A DNA stretch of 64,000 nucleotides, taken from assembly GCF_000696185.1 (NCBI RefSeq), contig NZ_KK853997.1, forward strand, positions 2,561,926-2,625,925, in the 5' to 3' direction. The translations under genes were made by a program, and so were the position numbers. The stretch is from Kitasatospora cheerisanensis KCTC 2395 (lineage in GTDB: Bacteria; Actinomycetota; Actinomycetes; Streptomycetales; Streptomycetaceae). Below, piece by piece: positions 46,112 through 56,007 of this stretch. Below the pieces are notes generated by a model, which made no database searches, was not told the origin of the DNA, and was given only the letters and a program-made list of their open reading frames with translations. How positions within the stretch are numbered: position 1 is the stretch's first letter; each line of letters starts with the position of its first letter.

Positions 46112-47398
46112 GTGACCACCTGGAACAGCTTCCTCCGCGCCCTCGTCGAACCCGTCCCCGACCACCGGGTGCCGCTGGCCGGCGCCCGCAGACCGTGGGT
46201 GCGGGCGCTGCCCTTCGTCGCGGTGCTGGCCATGCTCGGAGCGCTGATCCCCACCGGCGTGGTCGCGCTGACCCAGTTCTACGGGGTGAACGGGGGCCTC
46301 GCCGCCGCGCTCGCCGTCGTCCAGGCCGGGGCGCTGCCGCTGGCGCTGGTCCGGCCGCTCACCGCCTGGCAGCTGGTGGCGCCCTCGGTGCTGGTCGGCG
46401 CGATCGCCACCCACGGCGCGGCCGACACCCAGCCGTGGCCGTGGCCGGTCACCACACTGCTCTGCTACCTGTTCCTGATGGTGTTCCTGGCGATCCGGGA
46501 GCGCGGCCGGACCCTGCTGGCCGTCTGGCTGGTCACCTTCCTCGGCTGCAGCCTGAGCTGGACGGTCTTCACCGAGTACTTCGACGGCAGCTCGGTGGTG
46601 GTCACCGCCCTGTCCGGGGTGATCCTGCTGCTCGGCTGGAGCCTGCGCGGCCGCGGCGAGGCGCAGCGGCTGCTCGCCGCCCAGGAGCAGATCTCCGAGA
46701 CCGAGCGGGCCCGGCGCACCTTGCTGGAGGAACGCACCCGGATCGCCCGGGAGTTGCACGACGTGGTCGCCCACCACATGTCGGTGATCGCCGTCCAGGC
46801 CGACAGCGCCCCGTACCGGATCGAGGGCCTGCCCGAGCCCGCCGTCGCCGAGTTCGGGCAGATCGCCACCGCCGCGCGCGGATCGCTCGCCGAGATGCGC
46901 CGCCTGCTCGGGGTGCTGCGGGCCGCCGACAGCGAGGCCGACAAGGCCCCGCAGCCGGGCCTGAACGACCTGCCGGGCCTGCTCACCACCGTCGCGCAGG
47001 CCGGGGTGCGGGCCGAACTCGACGTCGCCGCCGCCGTCCGGGAGCTCGGCCCGGTGCCGGAGGCGGTCGGCCTGTCCGCGTACCGGATCGTCCAGGAGGC
47101 GCTGGCCAACGTGGTCCGGCACGCGCCCGGCGCGAGCGCCCGGGTCCGGGTCGCGGTGGCCGACGGCGCGCTCACCGTGGACGTCGACAACGACCCGGCG
47201 CCCGGCAAGGCCCGCGCCGTCGAGACCGGCGGCTCCACCGGGCACGGACTGACCGGAATGCGCGAGCGCGTCCGGCTGCTGGCTGGCACCCTGGACACCG
47301 GCCCGACCGCCGACGGCGGCTACCGGGTCGCCGCCGTCCTGCCGATCGACCGCCCCGCGGGGGCGGCTGACGCCGCCTCAGGGGAGAACACCGCATGA
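46112..47398 (+). CDS. Sensor histidine kinase, NarX/HisKA_3 type
   Basis: 428 residues from GTG 46112 (ATG 46073 is an alternative; a TACCCT box eight bases before GTG 46112 suggests a leaderless start). Five or six hydrophobic helices form the sensor part (about 30-185), then a coiled segment, the H-box ERTRIARELHDVVAHHMSVI (His in RELHD), and a GHKL ATPase domain (LSAYRIVQEALANVVRHAPG, GHGLTGMRERVRLL). No extracellular domain of size, so it senses within or near the membrane. Its stop overlaps the response regulator start. Confidence 0.92.
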   Translation: MTTWNSFLRALVEPVPDHRVPLAGARRPWVRALPFVAVLAMLGALIPTGVVALTQFYGVNGGLAAALAVVQAGALPLALVRPLTAWQLVAPSVLVGAIATHGAADTQPWPWPVTTLLCYLFLMVFLAIRERGRTLLAVWLVTFLGCSLSWTVFTEYFDGSSVVVTALSGVILLLGWSLRGRGEAQRLLAAQEQISETERARRTLLEERTRIARELHDVVAHHMSVIAVQADSAPYRIEGLPEPAVAEFGQIATAARGSLAEMRRLLGVLRAADSEADKAPQPGLNDLPGLLTTVAQAGVRAELDVAAAVRELGPVPEAVGLSAYRIVQEALANVVRHAPGASARVRVAVADGALTVDVDNDPAPGKARAVETGGSTGHGLTGMRERVRLLAGTLDTGPTADGGYRVAAVLPIDRPAGAADAASGENTA

Positions 47399-48069
47399 CC
47401 ATCCGCGTCCTCATCGTCGACGACCAGGCGATGGTCCGCGCCGGCTTCGCCGCCCTGCTCAACGCGCAGAGCGACATCGACGTGGTCGGCGACGCGCCCG
47501 ACGGCCGCCAGGCGATCGAGGTCAGCGGGCGCACCCACCCCGACGTGGTGCTGATGGACGTCCGCATGCCCGAGATGGACGGCCTCGAAGCCGCCCGCCG
47601 CCTCCTCGACCCGCCGCCCGGCGTGGTCCACCGGCCGCGCGTCCTGATGCTCACCACCTTCGACGTGGACGACTACGTGTACGAGGCCCTGCGGGCCGGC
47701 GCGTCCGGCTTCCTGCTCAAGGACGCCCCGCCCGCCGACCTGATCTCCGCCGTCCGCGTGGTCGCCGCCGGCGACGCGCTGCTCGCCCCGTCGGTGACCC
47801 GGCGCCTGATCGCCGACTTCGCCAAGAACCGGCCCGCGCCGCGCCGCGACCCGCGCCTGCGGCTCAACGGGCTCACCCCCCGCGAGACCGAGGTCCTCGA
47901 ACTCATCGCCCGCGGCCTCTCCAACCAGGAGATCGCCGCCCACCTGGTCCTCGCCGAACAGACCGTCAAGACCCACATCGGCCGCATCCTCGCCAAGCTC
48001 AACCTGCGCGACCGCGCGCAGGCGGTCGTGCTGGCCTACGAGAGCGGCCTGGTGCAGCCGGGGCAGTAG
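47395..48069 (+). CDS. NarL/FixJ family response regulator
   Basis: 224 residues. Receiver domain (about 3-120) with DD (VDDQ), phospho-Asp in VVLMDVRMPEMDG, Thr in MLTTFD and Lys in GFLLKDAPP; LuxR-type HTH at about 155-215 (LTPRETEVLELIARGLSNQE, IAAHLVLAEQTVKTHIGRIL). ATG 47395 overlaps the kinase TGA (ATGA), so the two are made together. Followed by a terminator. Target genes unknown; the DUF1023 and acyltransferase genes downstream are candidates. Confidence 0.95.
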   Translation: MTIRVLIVDDQAMVRAGFAALLNAQSDIDVVGDAPDGRQAIEVSGRTHPDVVLMDVRMPEMDGLEAARRLLDPPPGVVHRPRVLMLTTFDVDDYVYEALRAGASGFLLKDAPPADLISAVRVVAAGDALLAPSVTRRLIADFAKNRPAPRRDPRLRLNGLTPRETEVLELIARGLSNQEIAAHLVLAEQTVKTHIGRILAKLNLRDRAQAVVLAYESGLVQPGQ

Positions 48070-48089
48070 CAGGAGGGGTCCTCCGCCGA

Positions 48090-48130
48090 GGTCGCGCCCA
48101 CCGGCAGGTCACTGCCGGGGCGCGACCTTT
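48090..48130 (+). terminator. Terminator after response regulator
   Basis: GGTCGCGCC (48090-48098) pairs with GGCGCGACC (48119-48127) around an inner CCGGCA/TGCCGG helix, followed by TTT. Confidence 0.8.
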
Positions 48131-48290
48131 CGTGTTGCCCTCCGCCTCGCGCGGTCCTCGCGCCGCCGGGCGTCCTCCCCCTGGGTGTTCTCCCCCCTCG
48201 GTATGACCCCCGGCTTGGCTCCGCAGGGTGACGTCCCCTCAGGCACCGTCTTCCTACCTTCCTCCCGTTGGCGAACCGGAGGAGGAATCG

Positions 48291-49387
48291 ATGCTGTCGC
48301 GTCTGCGTCGGGGCACGGCCGTTGCGGGGTTGGTGCTGGCGGCGGTGCTGGGGGTGGGGTCGTGGGCGTCGGCCGATGCGCAGACGCCGCTGACGGGGCC
48401 GCCGCCCGGGCCGCGGAGTGGGTGGCGGACACCGGGATGGGGATGCGGCTGCCCGATCCGGCGAAGGCGTCGCCGGCCGAAGTGGCCGCGTTCTTCGCGG
48501 GGTTGACGCCGGAGGTGCAGCGGCAGCTCGCGCTCCGCCACCCGCAGGTGGTGGGCAACCTGGACGGCGCCCCCGTCCCTCTCCGGTACCTGGCGAACTC
48601 CCTCGCCGTCGCCCAGGAGCACCGGCGCGAGCTGGCCCGGGCCGCCGACGCCGCGCTTCCCGGGGGCGACCGCGAGCTCGCGGCCGGGAACGCCGCCCGT
48701 TACGCCGAGCTGAGCGGTCGTCAGCTACTCGCGTTCGATCCGCGCGGCCGCGGCCAGCTCGCCGAGGTGTTCGGCGAGCTGGGGCACGACGCCCGGACGG
48801 CCGTCCTGGTGCCGGGGTCGGACGTCGATCTGGCCTCCTCCGACCGGCTCGCCGGGATGGCCCGGGCGTTGCGCGCCGCGAGCGGTGAGCGGGTCGCCGT
48901 GGTGGCGTGGGTCGGCTACACCACGCCGGTCGGGGTGGGGGTCGACGCGGCCCGGGAGGAACTCGCCCGGGCCGGCGCGCCGCGGCTGGAGCGCCTGGTG
49001 GCCGGTCTCGCGCCGGTGACCGGCCCGGTGACGCTGTTCTGCCACAGCTACGGCTCGGTGGTGTGCGGGCAGTCCGCGCCGGATCCGGCGCGGGTCGCCG
49101 GGGTGGTGGTGCTGGCCTCGCCCGGGATGGGCCTGGAGCGGGCCGACCAGCTGCGGGTGCCGGTGTGGGCGGTGGCCCGCAATCCGGAGGACTGGATCTC
49201 CGACGTGCCGAACGTGTCGCTGTTCGGCTTCGGGCACGGCGCCGACCCGACCTCGCCGGACTTCCGCGCGCAGCTGCTGCCGTCGACCGGTTCGCACGGC
49301 CACAGCGACTACTTCGCCCCCGGTTCGGCCTCGCTCGCGGCCTTCGCCGCGCTCGCCGCGACCGGCTCCCCCGCCATCTCTGCCTGA
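48291..49387 (+). CDS. DUF1023 alpha/beta hydrolase, secreted (frameshifted in this sequence)
   Basis: Signal peptide frame from ATG 48291 (GGAGGAATCG upstream): MLSRLRRGTAVAGLVLAAVL, GVGSWASADAQTPLT; the rest, from AAEWVADTGMGMRLPDPAKA to the stop, is one frame back, so one base is missing in the run 48395-48420 (GGGGCCGCCGCCCGGGCC). Restored length is 365 residues. DUF1023 hallmarks: PLRYLANSLAV, VLVPGSDVDLASSDRLAGMA and nucleophile LFCHSYGSVVCGQS, with acid and His further on (FGHGADPTSPDF). Resembles the gene at 51160-52350. Probable extracellular hydrolase. Confidence 0.85.
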
Positions 49388-49409
49388 CGACCCGTCGAGG
49401 AGACGTCCG

Positions 49410-50618
49410 ATGCTGCCTGTTTCCGTTCGCCGCGCCGCGGCGACCGTCGATGCCAAGACCCCCGCCTCCCGGGACCGCGCCCTGGACGGGCTGCGGGCCG
49501 TCGCGCTGCTGTCGGTGCCGCTGGGGCACTGGCTGCTCGGCGGGTTCACCCTGTCCGACGGGGTGCTGCACAACGCGAGCCCGCTGGCGGCGCTGCCGTT
49601 CATGGCGCCGCTGAGCTGGGTGCTGCAGATGCTGGGGGTGTTCTTCCTGGTGGGCGGCCGGGCGTCGGCGCTGTCGCTGCGCCGGTCGGCCGAGCGCGGG
49701 GTGAGCGCCTCGGCGTGGCTGCGCGGCCGGGTGCTGCGGCTGGCGCGGCCGGTGCTGGGGGTGGCCGCGGTGTGGGCGGCGCTGATCCCGGTGCTGCGGG
49801 CGCTGGGGGTGCCGGCCGACACGGTGCGCACGGGGGCGGTGCTGATGGTGCAGCCGCTCTGGTACATCGCCATGTACCTGGTGCTGACGGCGCTCACCCC
49901 GCTGTGCGTCAGGTTCGGTGCGGCGGCGAAGGGGTGGGCCTCCGCGGGGCTGCTGGCGGCGGTCGCGGCGGTGGACCTGCTGCGGTACGGCCCGTGGGGC
50001 GGGTCGATGCCGGGGTGGCTGAGCCTGCTGAACCTGCTGCCGGGCTGGCTGTTCGCCTACCAGCTGGGCGTGGACTGGGCGCACGGCCGGATCTCCCGGG
50101 CCGGGGCGTGGCTGACGGCGGCCGGCGGGGCGGTGCTGTTCGCGGTGCTGCTGCTGGTGTTCCACTACCCGGCGAGCATGGTCGGCGTGCCGGGCGCGGC
50201 CCGGACCAACTCGCACCCGCCGTCCCTGCTGGTGCTGGCGCTGGCCTCGGTGCAGGGCGGTGCGGCGATGCTGCTGAAGGACCGGCTGGGCCGGGCGCTG
50301 CGCCGGCCGCTGCTGTGGCTGCCGGTGGTGGTGGTCAACCTGGGCGCGATGACGATCTTCTGCTGGCACCAGACGGCGATGTTCCTCACCGCGCTGGCCG
50401 GTTCGCGGCTGGGAACCGTCCCGGGTCTGACCGCCGTCCCCGACTCGGGGCTGTGGGCGCTGGCCCGGCTGGCCTGGCTGCCGGTGTTCGCGGTGGTGCT
50501 GGCGCTGATCGGCCGGTGGGCGCGGCGCTTCGACGCCCCGTGGCCGTCGCGCCTGTGGCGGGCACTGGCGGCGGCGGGCGCGGCGCTGTTCGCGGTGTAC
50601 GCGCTCGGCGCGGTCTGA
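49410..50618 (+). CDS. Acyltransferase family 3 membrane protein
   Basis: 402 residues with about ten helices. ATG 49410 has GAGGAG upstream. Acyltransferase_3 hallmark: RDRALDGLRAVALLSVPLGH, with the D-G-L-R and His (GHWLL) near the N-terminus, and GVFFLVGGRAS. Such proteins (OafA-like, without SGNH domain here) acylate sugars, glycopeptides or cell-wall polymers. It follows the DUF1023 hydrolase by 22 bp and may share an operon with it; a second DUF1023 copy follows 540 bp downstream. Confidence 0.88.
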   Translation: MLPVSVRRAAATVDAKTPASRDRALDGLRAVALLSVPLGHWLLGGFTLSDGVLHNASPLAALPFMAPLSWVLQMLGVFFLVGGRASALSLRRSAERGVSASAWLRGRVLRLARPVLGVAAVWAALIPVLRALGVPADTVRTGAVLMVQPLWYIAMYLVLTALTPLCVRFGAAAKGWASAGLLAAVAAVDLLRYGPWGGSMPGWLSLLNLLPGWLFAYQLGVDWAHGRISRAGAWLTAAGGAVLFAVLLLVFHYPASMVGVPGAARTNSHPPSLLVLALASVQGGAAMLLKDRLGRALRRPLLWLPVVVVNLGAMTIFCWHQTAMFLTALAGSRLGTVPGLTAVPDSGLWALARLAWLPVFAVVLALIGRWARRFDAPWPSRLWRALAAAGAALFAVYALGAV

Positions 50619-50680
50619 CGTCAACCGCCTGACGCGTCGTCACCCGCCCGCTGTCGGCGGCGGGTCGTACCCTGGCCGCC

Positions 50681-51016
50681 ATGGCGACCTTCGACGAGCT
50701 GACCGCGCTGGCGCTGCGACTTCCGCAGGCGCACCGCGAGACCACCTGGGAGCAGACCACCTTCCGGGTGGGGCGGAAGATCTTTGCGATGGGCCATCCG
50801 GAGTCGGGGCAGGTGTCGGTGAAGGCCACCGTGTCCGAGCAGGCCGAACTGATCGCCGCCGCGCCCGAGGTCTACTCGGTGGCCCCGTACACCGGCCGGT
50901 TCGGCTGGGTGCGGGTCCAACTGGCCCTGGTGGAGGCCGACGAACTGCGCGAACTGCTCACCGAGGCCTGGCGTTCGATCGCGCCGAAACGCGTCCGGGA
51001 GGGGTACGTGGGGTAA
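50681..51016 (+). CDS. MmcQ/YjbR family protein
   Basis: 111 residues from ATG 50681. Family start MATFDELTALALRLPQAHRE, then TTFRVGRKIFAMGHPESGQV, VAPYTGRFGWVRVQLALVEA and LLTEAWRSIAPKRVREGY, all as in YjbR proteins with a double-psi-like fold. Earlier named a DNA-binding protein but its function is unknown. Shares direction with flanking genes, 62 bp after the acyltransferase. Confidence 0.9.
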   Translation: MATFDELTALALRLPQAHRETTWEQTTFRVGRKIFAMGHPESGQVSVKATVSEQAELIAAAPEVYSVAPYTGRFGWVRVQLALVEADELRELLTEAWRSIAPKRVREGYVG

Positions 51017-51076
51017 CGTCCGAGGGAATGTGACGCGGAACACTGTTTGCTCCCTGCCCGGCGGGTCGGCCGCCCT

Positions 51077-51093
51077 CTAGTCTGGCTGACTAG
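51077..51093. promoter_or_regulatory. Inverted repeat upstream of second DUF1023 gene
   Basis: CTAGTC-TGGCT-GACTAG, perfect 6-bp arms with a five-base spacer, 67 bp before the ATG at 51160, in the AT-richer promoter stretch. Candidate operator of unknown regulator. Confidence 0.55.
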
Positions 51094-51159
51094 TAGTTGG
51101 CAGTCGTAGCACCGTCGGGCGCGTCCCGCCGCGATGTACCGGCCCGAGGGAGTGGACGC

Positions 51160-52350
51160 ATGCACCGCAGGCGGGTCAAGCGGATCCTGATCGGCGTGTT
51201 CGCGGGCTGCGCGGCCCTGGTGGACGCCGGTGCGGCCGTCGCCCAGGCCACCGCGTCCAGCGAGCAGTTGGCCATCACCACCCCGCCGGCCGGCAGCGCC
51301 GCCTGGGTCGCCGACGGCTCCTTCGGCCGCGCCCTGCCGGACCCGGCCACCGCCGACCCGGCCGCCGTCGCCGCCTTCTTCGCCTCCCTGACGAACGCCG
51401 AGATCGACCGGCTGGTCCTCGAATACCCGCTGGTGGTCGGCAACTTGGACGGCGCCCCGCTGGCCGTCCGGTACCGGGCGAACCGGGAGGCGATCGCCGC
51501 CGAGCGCGACCGGGCCCGGCAGCGCGCCGAGGACCGCACCCTGGACCCGACCGCCCGCGCGCTGGCCGCCTCCCGCGCCAACGACTCCGAGGCGCTGCTC
51601 GCGAACGGCCGGCAGATCCTCGCCTTCGACCCGCGCGGCCGCGGCCTGGTCAGCGAGGTGTACGGCGACCTCGCGGCCGCCCAGCGGGTCGCCGTGCTGG
51701 TGCCCGGCTCGGACGCCGACCTCGGCCACTTCGACCAGGCCGTCGACCCGCTGCGCTCCCCCGCCGGCATGGGCCGCGCGCTGTTCGCCGAGGAGCGCAC
51801 CCAGTCGCCCGGCACCCGCGCCGCGGTGATCGCCTGGACCGGCTACGTCACCCCGCAGGGCCTCGGCCCGGACGCCGCCACCTCCCGGCTCGCCGAGGCC
51901 GCCGCGCCGCGCCTGGAGCGGCTGCTCGCCGGCCTGAAGCAGACCAGCCACCCGGAGGCGCCGCCCGCGCTGCTGTGCCACTCGTACGGCTCGGTGGTGT
52001 GCGGCACCGCCGCGCCGACCGTGCACGGGACGGAGCCGACCGACCTGGTCGCGTTCGGCAGCCCCGGGATGGGCGTCGAGTCGGCCGCCGAACTCGGCAC
52101 CGGCGTCCAGGTGTGGGCGGCCCGCAACCCCGCCGACTGGATCGGCAACGTCCCCTACCTGGAGGTCGGCGGGCTCGGCCACGGCGCCGACCCGACCACT
52201 CAGGCGTTCGGCGCCATGACCGTCTCCTCCGCGGGCGCCAGCGGCCACAACGGCTACCTGGCCCCGGGCACCGCCAGCCGGCACAACTTCGCCGCGATCG
52301 CCCTCGGCCACTACGGCGACGTCAGCCACCCGGCGAACACCGGCAACTGA
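51160..52350 (+). CDS. DUF1023 alpha/beta hydrolase, secreted
   Basis: 396 residues from ATG 51160 with GAGGGAG upstream. Signal sequence MHRRRVKRILIGVFAGCAAL to about residue 30, then the DUF1023 body: SAAWVADGSFGRALPDPATA, VGNLDGAPLAVRYRANREAI, FDPRGRGLVSEVYGDL, VLVPGSDADLGHFDQ, nucleophile LLCHSYGSVVCGTA, and GLGHGADPTTQAFGAM to SGHNGYLAPGT with the likely catalytic His. Clearly a paralogue of the gene at 48291 and intact here. Converges on the aldo/keto reductase. Substrate unknown. Confidence 0.92.
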   Translation: MHRRRVKRILIGVFAGCAALVDAGAAVAQATASSEQLAITTPPAGSAAWVADGSFGRALPDPATADPAAVAAFFASLTNAEIDRLVLEYPLVVGNLDGAPLAVRYRANREAIAAERDRARQRAEDRTLDPTARALAASRANDSEALLANGRQILAFDPRGRGLVSEVYGDLAAAQRVAVLVPGSDADLGHFDQAVDPLRSPAGMGRALFAEERTQSPGTRAAVIAWTGYVTPQGLGPDAATSRLAEAAAPRLERLLAGLKQTSHPEAPPALLCHSYGSVVCGTAAPTVHGTEPTDLVAFGSPGMGVESAAELGTGVQVWAARNPADWIGNVPYLEVGGLGHGADPTTQAFGAMTVSSAGASGHNGYLAPGTASRHNFAAIALGHYGDVSHPANTGN

Positions 52351-52357
52351 CGGCCCG

Positions 52358-53364
<1,007 letters not shown>

Positions 53365-53368
<4 letters not shown>

Positions 53369-53868
53369 GCGCTCTTCCTGTCCTCGATCGGGTGGTACGC
53401 AGTCGTCTCGCTCATCTCGTCGTCGCCCGGGACGGGCACGGCCGGGTCGCCGTAGAGGTCGATCTTCCGATCGATCACGGCGAGCGTGGCGTGCAGGTCG
53501 GCGAGCCGCTGCCGGACCTCCGCCCGGTGGTCCACCAGCAGTTGCCGGCGCGCGGCCCGGGTGCCGTCCCCGGCCCGCACCATCTCGATGTACCGGACCA
53601 TGTCCGCCACCGGCATCCCGGTCAGCCGGAGCTTCGTCAGGAACGCCAGCCGGGCCAGGTCCGCATCGCTGTACCGGCGCTGGCCCGCGTACGAGCGGTC
53701 CACCGGGTCCAGCAGGCCGATCCGCTCGTACCAGCGCAGCGTGTGCGCCGACAGTCCGCTGGTCGCGGACACCTCGCTGATCGCGTGCCGGGGCGTCCGG
53801 TCGGGCACCGCGCTCGGCGCACCGAACGCCCGCTCGCACCCGGACAGTTGCGAATCCCGCTGTGCCAT
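53365..53868 (-). CDS. MerR family regulator of the aldo/keto reductase
   Basis: 167 residues from ATG 53868. HTH with the MerR signature ISEVSATSGLSAHTLRWYER, IGLLDPVDRSYAGQRRYSDA (about 29-75), then the long dimer helix (QLLVDHRAEVRQRLADLHAT). No cysteine pattern for metals, so it likely senses an organic or redox signal. Upstream palindrome TTGGAG-CGCA-CTCCAA (53916-53931). Operon with the aldo/keto reductase gene, overlapping by four bases. Confidence 0.92.
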
Positions 53869-53915
53869 CTGGACTGACCCCCGGTCTCGGCGACGACGGC
53901 TCCGACGCTACTCAG

Positions 53916-53931
53916 TTGGAGCGCACTCCAA
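53916..53931. promoter_or_regulatory. MerR operator palindrome
   Basis: TTGGAG-CGCA-CTCCAA, perfect 6-bp arms, 48 bp upstream of the MerR start and 49 bp upstream of the serine hydrolase start. MerR proteins bind such palindromes within promoters, and this one lies in the gap shared by both divergent genes. On the minus strand TTGGAG could be part of the -35 element. Confidence 0.75.
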
Positions 53932-53979
53932 GCAAGCCTGGCACACCGCGGCGGACCGCCCTTCGTTAGAGTTCGGCCC

Positions 53980-54807
53980 ATGCAGAGCTTGCGGATGATC
54001 GAGGACTGGCCGGTACCGAACGCCGCTGCGGCGGTGGTCCGCGGAAGCGACGGCGCCCTGCTCGGCGCGCACGGACCGCAGGACCACCTGTTCCCGCTGG
54101 CCTCGGTCACCAAGCTGCTCAGCGCGTACGCCGCGCTGATCGCCGTCGAGGAAGGCGTCTTCGAACTCGACGACCCGGCGGGCCCCGACGGCTCCACCGT
54201 CCGCCACCTGCTCGCCCACACCTCCGGCCTCGCCTTCGACGAGCACCGCGTGATGGCCGCGCCCGGCAACCGCCGCCTCTACTCCAACGCCGGGTTCGAC
54301 GTCCTCGCCGCCACCCTCGAACACGCCTCCGGCATCCCGTTCGCGCAGTACGCCGCCGAGGCCGTCTTCCAGCCGCTCGGCATGCACGCCACGCTGATCA
54401 ACACCGCCCACCGCGCGCCCGCCGGCGCGGGCGGCCTCTCCACCGCCGCCGACCTCGCCCGGTTCGCCGCGGAGCTCCAGTCCCCCAAGCTGCTCGACCC
54501 GGCCACCCTGCGCGCCGCGACCCGCGAGGTCGCCTTCCCCGGCACCAGCGGCGTCCTCCCCGGCTTCGGCCACCGCCGGCCCAACGACTGGGGCCTCGGC
54601 TTCGAGATCCGCGACCACAAGACGCCGCACTGGACCGGCACCGCCAACTCCCCCGGGACCTTCGGCCACTTCGGCCAGTCCGGCACCTTCCTCTGGGTCG
54701 ACCCCGCCGCCGACCTCGCCTGCCTCGCCCTCACCGACCGCGACTTCGGCCCGTGGGCGGCGGAGGTCTGGCCGCAGCTCAGCGACGCGGTCCTCTCCGA
54801 GAGCTGA
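53980..54807 (+). CDS. Serine hydrolase, beta-lactamase class C type
   Basis: 275 residues. Motifs: SxxK in PLASVTKLLSAYA, YSN in RRLYSNAGFDVL, and the third motif H-F-G in FGHFGQSGTFLWVD. No signal peptide, so it acts in the cytoplasm, as an esterase/peptidase of the PbpE-like group rather than a true beta-lactamase. ATG 53980 or ATG 53995 may start it. Divergent from the MerR gene and sharing its operator region, so it might belong to the same regulon. Confidence 0.88.
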   Translation: MQSLRMIEDWPVPNAAAAVVRGSDGALLGAHGPQDHLFPLASVTKLLSAYAALIAVEEGVFELDDPAGPDGSTVRHLLAHTSGLAFDEHRVMAAPGNRRLYSNAGFDVLAATLEHASGIPFAQYAAEAVFQPLGMHATLINTAHRAPAGAGGLSTAADLARFAAELQSPKLLDPATLRAATREVAFPGTSGVLPGFGHRRPNDWGLGFEIRDHKTPHWTGTANSPGTFGHFGQSGTFLWVDPAADLACLALTDRDFGPWAAEVWPQLSDAVLSES

Positions 54808-54821
54808 AGTGCGCGAGGACG

Positions 54822-54944
54822 GGGGCGCGGGGAACTGCGCGAAGCGGAGGACCCCCACCGCAAGATCGCGACGCGGGCAATGACCTGCCATTGACCGCGA
54901 TCCTGCGGACAGGTGTGCGCTCGTCGCGCAGTTCCCCGCGCCCC
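54822..54944. repeat. Long nested inverted repeat between serine hydrolase and pirin genes
   Basis: Outer arms of 21 bp (54822-54842 and 54924-54944), built around GGGGCGCGGGGAACTGCGCG, face each other. Inside lie GATCGCG/CGCGATC and, in the centre, CAATG-ACCTGC-CATTG, giving a nested fold. The outer word is a dispersed streptomycete intergenic repeat, and the whole may act as a bidirectional terminator between converging genes. Confidence 0.85.
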
Positions 54945-54951
54945 TGCTTTC

Positions 54952-55779
54952 TCACCCGTACTGCACCGGGGTGTGCATCTCCCAGAGCAGCAGTTCGACG
55001 CCGTCCTCCCCCGCCGTCGGGTCCGCGAAGGCGTCGCCGGTGATCCGGACCGCGTCGCCGGCCGACGCCCCGCGGCCGCCGCCCTGGGGGCCGGGGACGG
55101 TGCGGTAGCCGACGGAGCCGGCCACCACGTGGGCGTAGCGGTAGGCGGCGGCGGGGAGTTCGGGCAGCGGGGTCCACGCCGGGGCCCGGACCAGCCACAG
55201 CGCCGCGTCGCGGCGGCGCAGGCGCAGCGCGTTCTCGTCCGACGGCCGCCCGGAGGCGAGCAGGGTCAGCCCGTCCGCGGCCGGGACGGAGCGCAGCCCG
55301 AAGCCCGGGGCGCCCCCGAACTCGTCGGGCTGGAGCCACATCTGAAGGAAGGTCACGGGCTCGGTCGCCCCGCCGAGGTTGCGTTCGGTGTGGGTCATGC
55401 CCGCGCCGGCGGACTGCACCTGGACCATGCCGGGCCGGACCACGCTCGCGTGTCCCGCGTCGTCGCGGTGGGCGAGGGCGCCGCCGACCACCCAGGTGAC
55501 GATCTCGGTGTCGGCGTGCCGGTGCGCGTCGTACCCGGCGCCGGGGGCGAGGGTCTCCTCGTTGCAGGCGAGCAGCGCGCCGAAGGAGGTGTTCTTCGGG
55601 TCGTAGTGGCCGGCGAAGGAGAACGCGTGCCGGGTGGTGATGCCTTCGGCGGGTTCCGACAGGCAGCGCTCGGCGCTGCGGCGCAGGTCGGCCCGGCCGC
55701 GCTCCTTCCGTCCGGCCCCGAACGCGGGTTCGGCGGTTTCGAATGGGTGCCCGTCCTGGGGCGAGGAATCCACGCTCAC
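54952..55779 (-). CDS. Pirin family protein
   Basis: About 275 residues of double beta-barrel (cupin) fold. Pirin N-barrel features: TRHAFSFAGHYDPKNTSFGA, YDAHRHADTEIVTWVVGGAL with the metal-binding His/His/Glu, and GMTHTERNLGGATEPVTFLQ with a further His. The start is uncertain among several close in-frame GTGs (55773, 55779, 55785, 55788); I take 55779. Pirins are iron-binding regulators or quercetinases. Divergent from fasR. Function in this organism unknown. Confidence 0.88.
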   Translation of the reverse strand: MSVDSSPQDGHPFETAEPAFGAGRKERGRADLRRSAERCLSEPAEGITTRHAFSFAGHYDPKNTSFGALLACNEETLAPGAGYDAHRHADTEIVTWVVGGALAHRDDAGHASVVRPGMVQVQSAGAGMTHTERNLGGATEPVTFLQMWLQPDEFGGAPGFGLRSVPAADGLTLLASGRPSDENALRLRRRDAALWLVRAPAWTPLPELPAAAYRYAHVVAGSVGYRTVPGPQGGGRGASAGDAVRITGDAFADPTAGEDGVELLLWEMHTPVQYG

Positions 55780-56007
55780 GGGCACCACGGTAGTCGGTGT
55801 GACGGGTGCCACCGGACACTTCGGGGCGGGGTGTGCACGAGCACCCGTCCGCGTGAGGCAGGCTAGTGCCGTGCCCTCCGCTTCAGCGAAACCCGACAAA
55901 GCATCCGACCGGACGTCCGGCGAGCCCCCGCCCCGGAGCGGTCCGCCGACCGGGGCCCGGAGAAGAAGCCGGCCAGACGTCCGGCCGCGCCGGCGCGTGC
56001 CGCCGGG

